From contig UZAE01013223.1 in the NCBI GenBank assembly GCA_900617975.1, positions 12,570 to 25,066 on the forward strand: a stretch of DNA of 12,497 nt, given 5' to 3'. The DNA is from Rodentolepis nana (lineage: Eukaryota; Platyhelminthes; Cestoda; Cyclophyllidea; Hymenolepididae). The translations under genes and the position numbers were made by a program. Shown here piece by piece: positions 8,214-12,497 of this stretch. Positions within the stretch are counted from its first letter, which is position 1. Every line of letters starts with the position of its first letter. A model generated the notes under the pieces. That model did not search any database and was not told the origin of the DNA. It worked only from the letters and a program-made list of their open reading frames with translations.

Positions 8214-9952
8214 CTAATTGTTCATTTTGTAAGAAGGTCCTTTCGTTTGAACATTGCGTGTATTTTCTGGTGCCTGATAAATGTCGTACACCACATTATT
8301 ATACTCAAAGACAACATTTGTGCCCTGTTTGTAGGTCTTCAACGACCAGCATCGACAATCGGCCATGAAAATATTCCAGTTCGGACCGAAAGTCTCGTCC
8401 AATCGGTCCTTTATATTACGAATTCTTGACTGCAGAAGAAAGGTGATTTAGATGAAGTATTGCGAGAAAACTTATAAAAGCATAGTACAATCCTTACTGT
8501 TTCGGAGTCAGATTTAGCAGTTTGTTCTTCGACTATTAGCATTATTTTCTTCATCATCTCTTCTTTAGTTTCAGAGTAAAGAACCACGGCACTTCTCATA
8601 ATATCGCCTCTTTTATGACTGCAAAAGTATGACAAATATTTTTTAATGGCAATATAAGTTGATGTATTGCAAAAAACGGAGTCAATAAATGTACGAACTA
8701 CTTGTAACTAAATAATTTGCAAACTTTTCAATCATTCTAATAGGAATTTTATCAATTTGCATTAACTGGTATTGTATTAAATATTATTTTTAATAGTTAA
8801 TAGTAATTAAAAAATAGTACTATCGAATTAAGTTACTTTTGTGGGACAGGTTATCGCTGTGTGCGTCATCGTATGTCTGCATGTCTGCTATGTGGGACAC
8901 GTTATCGCTGTGTGCACCATCGTATGTCTGCATGTCTGCTCGCCAGGATTGGGAGGTGGGCCGTACAACTCTGTGTGCAGCGACCGTACAAACAGTGACC
9001 ACTAGCCTCTGTTTGTTTGACCTAATCCGCCATCCTGATCATGATTAACCTCTGTTTAACCTAATCCCCCATCCGTGACCAATCATCAACCTCTGTTTAA
9101 CCTAATCCCCCATCCTGATCATGAGAATCTCCCTGCGTGTACACTTGATCCGCAATATGCGTCTTGAATAAACGTGCTCCTTGCTACACGTCTGTTTCCT
9201 TTATGCGTGCTCCGTGCTACACGTCTGTTTCCTTTCGCTTAGCTGGTTCTGGGAGTCTAGCTAGATGTTGGAGAATTTGCCATCGAGATTTCTGAGTCAG
9301 TCAGGCTTTACTAAGGTGTTTAGCTGGTTCTGGGAGTCTAGCTAGATGTAGGAGGATCTCCCATTGAGATTTCTGAGTCAGTCAGGCTTTACTAGCGTAG
9401 CCAGAGATTTCTGAGTTAGTCAGGCTTTACTAGAGTAGCAATATTTCTGAGTCAGTCAGGCTTTACTAGCGTAGCAATCCGTGGAGCTATAGCTTAGCTG
9501 TTCTGGGAGTCTAGCTAGGTGTTGGAGAATCTGCCATAGAGATTTCGGTCAGGCTTTACTAGCGTAGCAATCCGCTACAATGCAATCCGGTCAGGCTTTA
9601 CTAAGGTAGCAATCCGTTACAATTCTCAACCGGTCTGGCTTTACTAAGGTAGCAATCCGCTACAAGTCTTTAACCAAGGCTTTACGAAGGTAGCAATCCG
9701 CTACATGTTCGAGACACTAAGGTAGCAATCCGCTACACTTTTATGACTTGTAAAAGAATAGCAATAAATTTTGAACTCATACACCTTAACTCAAGAAAAA
9801 GTCATTAAAACCGTTATGCTAACTACGAAAGATATTAATTAAAAACTTAAAGTATTGGTAGCAAAATATTAAATTTTCTCTTACCTTGAATGGTGTCGAG
9901 ACCTGCTGGTGTCCTTATTCGCCCTTAATCTGCTTGATTCTCTGGAATTCAT
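8214..9952 (-). CDS. stand-alone dynein light chain family protein with basic Ser/Arg N-terminus, 3 exons, 134 aa
   Basis: Exons: 9952-9885, 8618-8498, 8429-8214; introns are 1266 and 68 nt. Exons 2 and 3 are well supported: acceptors TTTTGCAG and TTCTGCAG, donor ACAGTAAGG, and a continuous DLC domain with AVVLYSETKEEMM, DETFGPNWNIFMAD, KQGTNVVFEYNNVVYDIYQAP, then a C-terminal tail ending in TAG at 8216-8214. Exon 1 is inferred from a strong donor (CAAGGTAAGAG), the phase-2 fit to exon 2, and an ATG at 9952-9950 that is the first Met after an in-frame TAG. It encodes 22 residues rich in Ser, Arg and His (NKDTSRSRHHS). DLC proteins are small adaptors that dimerise on dynein intermediate chain and other partners; flatworms have many divergent ones, often in the tegument. 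The ungapped core (54 residues) is about 39% identical to the TAL-like gene at 562-1262. No EF-hand is seen, so this is not a full TAL. If exon 1 is wrong, translation could start at the Met in exon 2. Confidence 0.72.
8840..8940. repeat. 51-bp tandem duplication
   Basis: Units 8840-8890 and 8891-8940 begin TGTGGGACA and end CATGTCTGCT, with only a few mismatches. It sits at the left edge of the family B array and is absent from the single copy at 7284-7558. Confidence 0.85.
9564..9737 (+). repeat. five successive family B 3' ends, each closing with the same hairpin
   Basis: The hairpin GTAGC-AATCC-GCTAC begins at 9564, 9606, 9649, 9690 and 9722 (the second has GTTAC in the right stem). The steps are 42, 43, 41 and 32 nt. 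Each unit keeps the identical 3' end but a different, generally shorter stretch of shared sequence before it, preceded by roughly 8-13 nt not shared between units. Earlier, partly damaged ends occur near 9314, 9396, 9437 and 9472. Confidence 0.8.
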
Positions 9953-12134
9953 TGGCTTTATCAAAATTTCGGGAAGAGCAGTCTATAAACCTTAGTTTGA
10001 ACGGAATTTTTAAAATACTACTGTAATGCAGGTGAAAGGAAATTTATTGTATCTCAAGTAGATAAGCACAATATCGCAAATAAATAAATAAATATCGCAA
10101 GCAGAAAACTTGTATAAAAGGTATGATCCTATGACTAAAAACATTGTGACCGATTGGTTTTAGAAAATAATAAATTACACATCCTGAAGCTTTGAAACCT
10201 TCCATCAGAAAATCACGAACTCCAACTCTACTCAAGGCCTAAAATTTTTTAGTCAATATTGCAATTATTGATTTGACCGATGAGCTGACTTAAAGCCCAT
10301 GTAAACTAAACTTTGAGAATTTATTGATTTACGGATTGATTTCATATTTCAATTATTTTATTTTAATTTTAAGAAATTCAAAATGCTATTATGAAGGTAA
10401 CTCCAAGTGGTTCATATTTCTGAACGAGCTTATATCCATGGCCAAACATTTTGCTAGTTTTCAGTTTTTAAAAAACTAAGGAAAGTGAAAAATTCCCACC
10501 ATGGCATTTTTAAGCAATTAAAATACACCAATACCGATTCCCCGACCTTGATGATTAATGATGATTAACGTTCACATTAATATTGCTTAAACACTCAATG
10601 AAAATAAAAATTAACATGAGCATAGAATTAATAACAACATTCACCCCACTCTAGAAAGCATTCAAGTCTTCAATCATTTTCAGAATCGATAATATAATGA
10701 GCCTTGAATTGCCCTTCATAATTATTTCAGGAGAAAAGTGTTATAAGCGACTCCATAACTCCATTATAATTTTTAAACACTGCAAATAATTAATTACTAA
10801 TTTCGTGTTCCTATTTTTAGAATTATATCCAGAACTTTCAATATTCACGGTAATATATAATTTAAATAAGAATTATTGACCTACCGGTTAGGCAATTGAG
10901 GTGAGTGGTGTAGGTTTGAGTGAAATTAAAGGAATTAAGAGTGTGAAATATAAGATGCTTTCCCTCATCCAATTGAAAAATTCCACATTTCCAATTTGTG
11001 GATTTGTTGGTTTTTGAATGCGTACCAACTTACACGCAAACATAAATAGATGGGTTCACATTACGCCTGACGCTATTGCAATGATACATGCATGAGTCCT
11101 AAGTATCTTGTCTATCCCTATATTAATCCACTCGTTTAAATTAGAACATTCCCACGTCTCAAAATGAGTTCAATCACTAGTAATGAAACTTCGGTCCTGA
11201 TTTATGTGACTGGCACATACTTGCGGAAGAGACAAGAAGAATTTTGACTGTTATGCTGTCATTGGTTAAATTTAGCATAAGCACGTCTTACTACGATTAG
11301 CTGAGATCCAATCCAAAAACAACCGCTTTACCACGCAACTTTCTTGAGGATCATGGTTCAGATGGTTGACCGGTCCACAAATGGAAACTGCTTTTAGGTG
11401 AATTAATGATCAAGCATTTTCTGCTCTATTGGAAGCTCGCGTGAAATTTACGCGACCAAAACGAAACTCCTGAAGGGGTATCAATTAATTGATAGCAAAG
11501 AGGGATAAAAATGTAACATTTAAGTTCAAATAATTTTCAAATATTCAAAATTAGCAAAGTCTTTCAGGTTAATATTGTAAGCTATGATTCAAATGAATTA
11601 GTCATACATCTTTTTCAAGAAATTTCTAGCATAGAAGCAGATTTCCCATCTCATTTTGCCAATATTTTAGCCCAAATATAGTTTACGGTTCCCCTAGTTA
11701 CAGCAAAATAAAGAAGAAAAGAAGATTGATTCGTAAACTTGGCTATTTTTTGAAATTTATTTAAACAATATGGCTCGCAACCATGACACGGTACCTTTGG
11801 TTGTATACATTATCTCATTGTCAGCATAAAAGTTGGGGTCATTCGACTTTCGAAGCTAGAAATTTGACGAGCAAAGGTTATTTTACAACAGTGATGAAAA
11901 CTAGAGGACAAAGACTCGTAAATCTGCAAAGAGAGTATGCAATATCGAAGTATGATATTATAGACAGTTATGGCGAGTCCTCGCAAGGCAGGTGACCCCT
12001 AAAAGAGAGAAGGGGGAAGGTTAGAATTGTACTGATTCCGACACTCACTAGATTAACCAAATTGTGCGTGAGACCTAACTATGAAATGCGGGTTGGGTTC
12101 TGATGGAAATATGCATTAAGATAACCATCGAGTC
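9953..12134. other. region upstream of the DLC gene, no gene supported
   Basis: AT-rich, about 2.2 kb. Open frames at 10044-10235 (minus) and 11783-11995 (plus) are short, without domains I recognise and without good splice context. No repeat shared with the rest of the window. The promoter of the DLC gene should lie in the first few hundred bases, but I cannot point to it. Confidence 0.4.
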
Positions 12135-12462
12135 ATATTAGCTTTGCCTCCACGTGGTGCACCCTGGGCAACGTATACTCATACGGCAAAAAAGTCTATT
12201 ATTCGGCAGTTGACTTCTGACTTCAAACTACCAAGACCCCACTGCATTTCATATTCGAATAATTTCACAGTACTCACCTCACCTTTTTCTACCTTTGTGT
12301 CTGTCTGTCTCTTTTACGTCTGTGAATCATTATTCTGTCCTCCTCTCGACGTTTTGCCACTTTACTGTTTATCTTCCTTTCTGTGAAGCCTGAAGTCAAC
12401 TAAAGGGTTAATGATACCTATCATAACGCCTGCCATTTGAAATAAATAAATATTAGCTTTGC
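12135..12462 (+). mobile_element. family A SINE-like retroposon, copy 4 (element 12148-12449), 5'-truncated, perfect 13-bp target-site duplication
   Basis: Identical 13-bp direct repeats ATATTAGCTTTGC at 12135-12147 and 12450-12462 bound a 302-bp element. It begins within the family at CTCCACGTGGTGCACC, lacking about 20 nt found at the start of copies 1 and 2, and ends GAAATAAATAA. Inverted arms lie at 12208-12227 and 12382-12401. A perfect target-site duplication with a short 5' truncation is characteristic of LINE-driven insertion and suggests a fairly recent event. The open frame at 12144-12386 is a repeat by-product. Confidence 0.85.
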
Positions 12463-12497
12463 TGCCACTTTCCAAAATTAGTGTTGGAAATGGTTTT

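Larger units (their letters stand above)
8840..9737 (+). repeat. family B repeat, copy 3: expanded mosaic array
   Basis: It contains the same ordered blocks as the copy at 7284-7558, but most are locally duplicated. There is a 51-bp tandem duplication at 8840-8940. The block CTCTGTTTAACCTAATCCCCCATCC recurs between 9006 and 9118. GCTACACGTCTGTTTCCTTT occurs twice at about 9180-9235. The CTGGGAGTCTAGCTAG block occurs three times (near 9250, 9330 and 9503). AGGCTTTAC occurs eight times between about 9300 and 9685. The array ends in five successive hairpin units. It lies inside intron 1 of the DLC gene. Open frames on both strands at 8820-9048 arise from the duplications. Confidence 0.75.
8619..9884 (-). 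other. intron 1 of the DLC gene, hosting the family B array
   Basis: GT at 9884-9883 and AG at 8620-8619 on the minus strand. The 1266-nt intron dwarfs the 34-68 nt introns elsewhere in the window. About 900 nt of it is family B sequence, oriented opposite to the gene, so much of the length could come from repeat insertion and duplication. Depends on exon 1 being correct. Confidence 0.55.

Noticed and set aside
9600..9660. CTAAGGTAGC in family B resembles the conserved large-subunit rRNA site used by R2 elements and I-CeuI
   Set aside because: Only about ten bases match and the flanking sequence does not look like rRNA, so chance is likely.
6836..9737. Hammerhead ribozyme inside family B, as in some Penelope-like elements and flatworm retroposons
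   Set aside because: I looked for the CTGANGA core paired with GAAA on both strands and did not find a convincing set; CTGATCATGA strings do not fit the core.
9918..9985. Alternative minus-strand frame through exon 1 of the DLC gene reading NFDKANEF, slightly EF-hand-like
   Set aside because: It reaches an in-frame TAA before any donor, and the spacing does not fit an EF-hand loop. The neighbouring frame is open through a strong donor in the correct phase.
10181..10238. Minus-strand segment reading VGVRDFLMEGFKASG, resembling the second half of an EF-hand, after a TTTTAG acceptor
   Set aside because: The only donors at its end leave a phase that does not fit exon 2 of the DLC gene, and no start exon joins to it. 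The DLC gene has a simpler, phase-consistent exon 1. Chance resemblance is more likely.
11783..11995. Plus-strand open frame of 70 codons
   Set aside because: No recognisable motif, repeat or splice context; the length is within chance expectation.

Overview
This window looks like nuclear DNA from a flatworm (Platyhelminthes), most likely a parasitic one (fluke or tapeworm). Three things point there. First, a five-exon minus-strand gene joins two EF-hand-like segments to a dynein-light-chain (DLC) domain, the architecture of the flatworm tegument-allergen-like (TAL, '22 kDa tegumental antigen') family. Second, its four introns are only 34 to 44 nt long, as in many flatworm genes. Third, the rest is AT-rich intergenic DNA full of short interspersed repeats. 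I cannot name the species, and nothing here looks bacterial or viral.

Layout. Positions 1-561 are the 3' flank of the first gene. Positions 562-1262 hold the TAL-like gene (minus strand, 179 aa). Positions 1263-8213 are about 7 kb in which I find no convincing gene. They carry microsatellites, a 20-nt poly-C run, three copies of a retroposon I call family A (4535-4844, 5410-5737, 6361-6640) and two copies of a second repeat, family B (6836-7110, 7284-7558). Positions 8214-9952 hold a second minus-strand gene: a stand-alone DLC protein of 134 aa in three exons. Its 1266-nt first intron contains a rearranged, tandemly expanded family B array (8840-9737). Positions 9953-12134 hold no gene I can support. 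Positions 12148-12449 are a fourth, 5'-truncated family A copy.

How the genes relate. Both encode DLC domains and are interrupted by introns at equivalent places with equivalent phases: phase 2 at the start of the DLC module and phase 0 inside it. The distance from a shared Leu-x-Ser motif to the inner intron is 28 codons in both. They are therefore probably paralogues, with the TAL gene equal to the DLC exon module plus upstream EF-hand exons.

The strongest repeat evidence is for family A. Three of its four copies have 12-13 bp target-site duplications (two perfect, one with a single mismatch), as expected for a SINE-like element copied by a LINE reverse transcriptase. Family B copies all stop at the same 3' end, a small perfect hairpin. 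One locus carries five such ends in a row with shortening 5' parts, a pattern I cannot assign to a known element.
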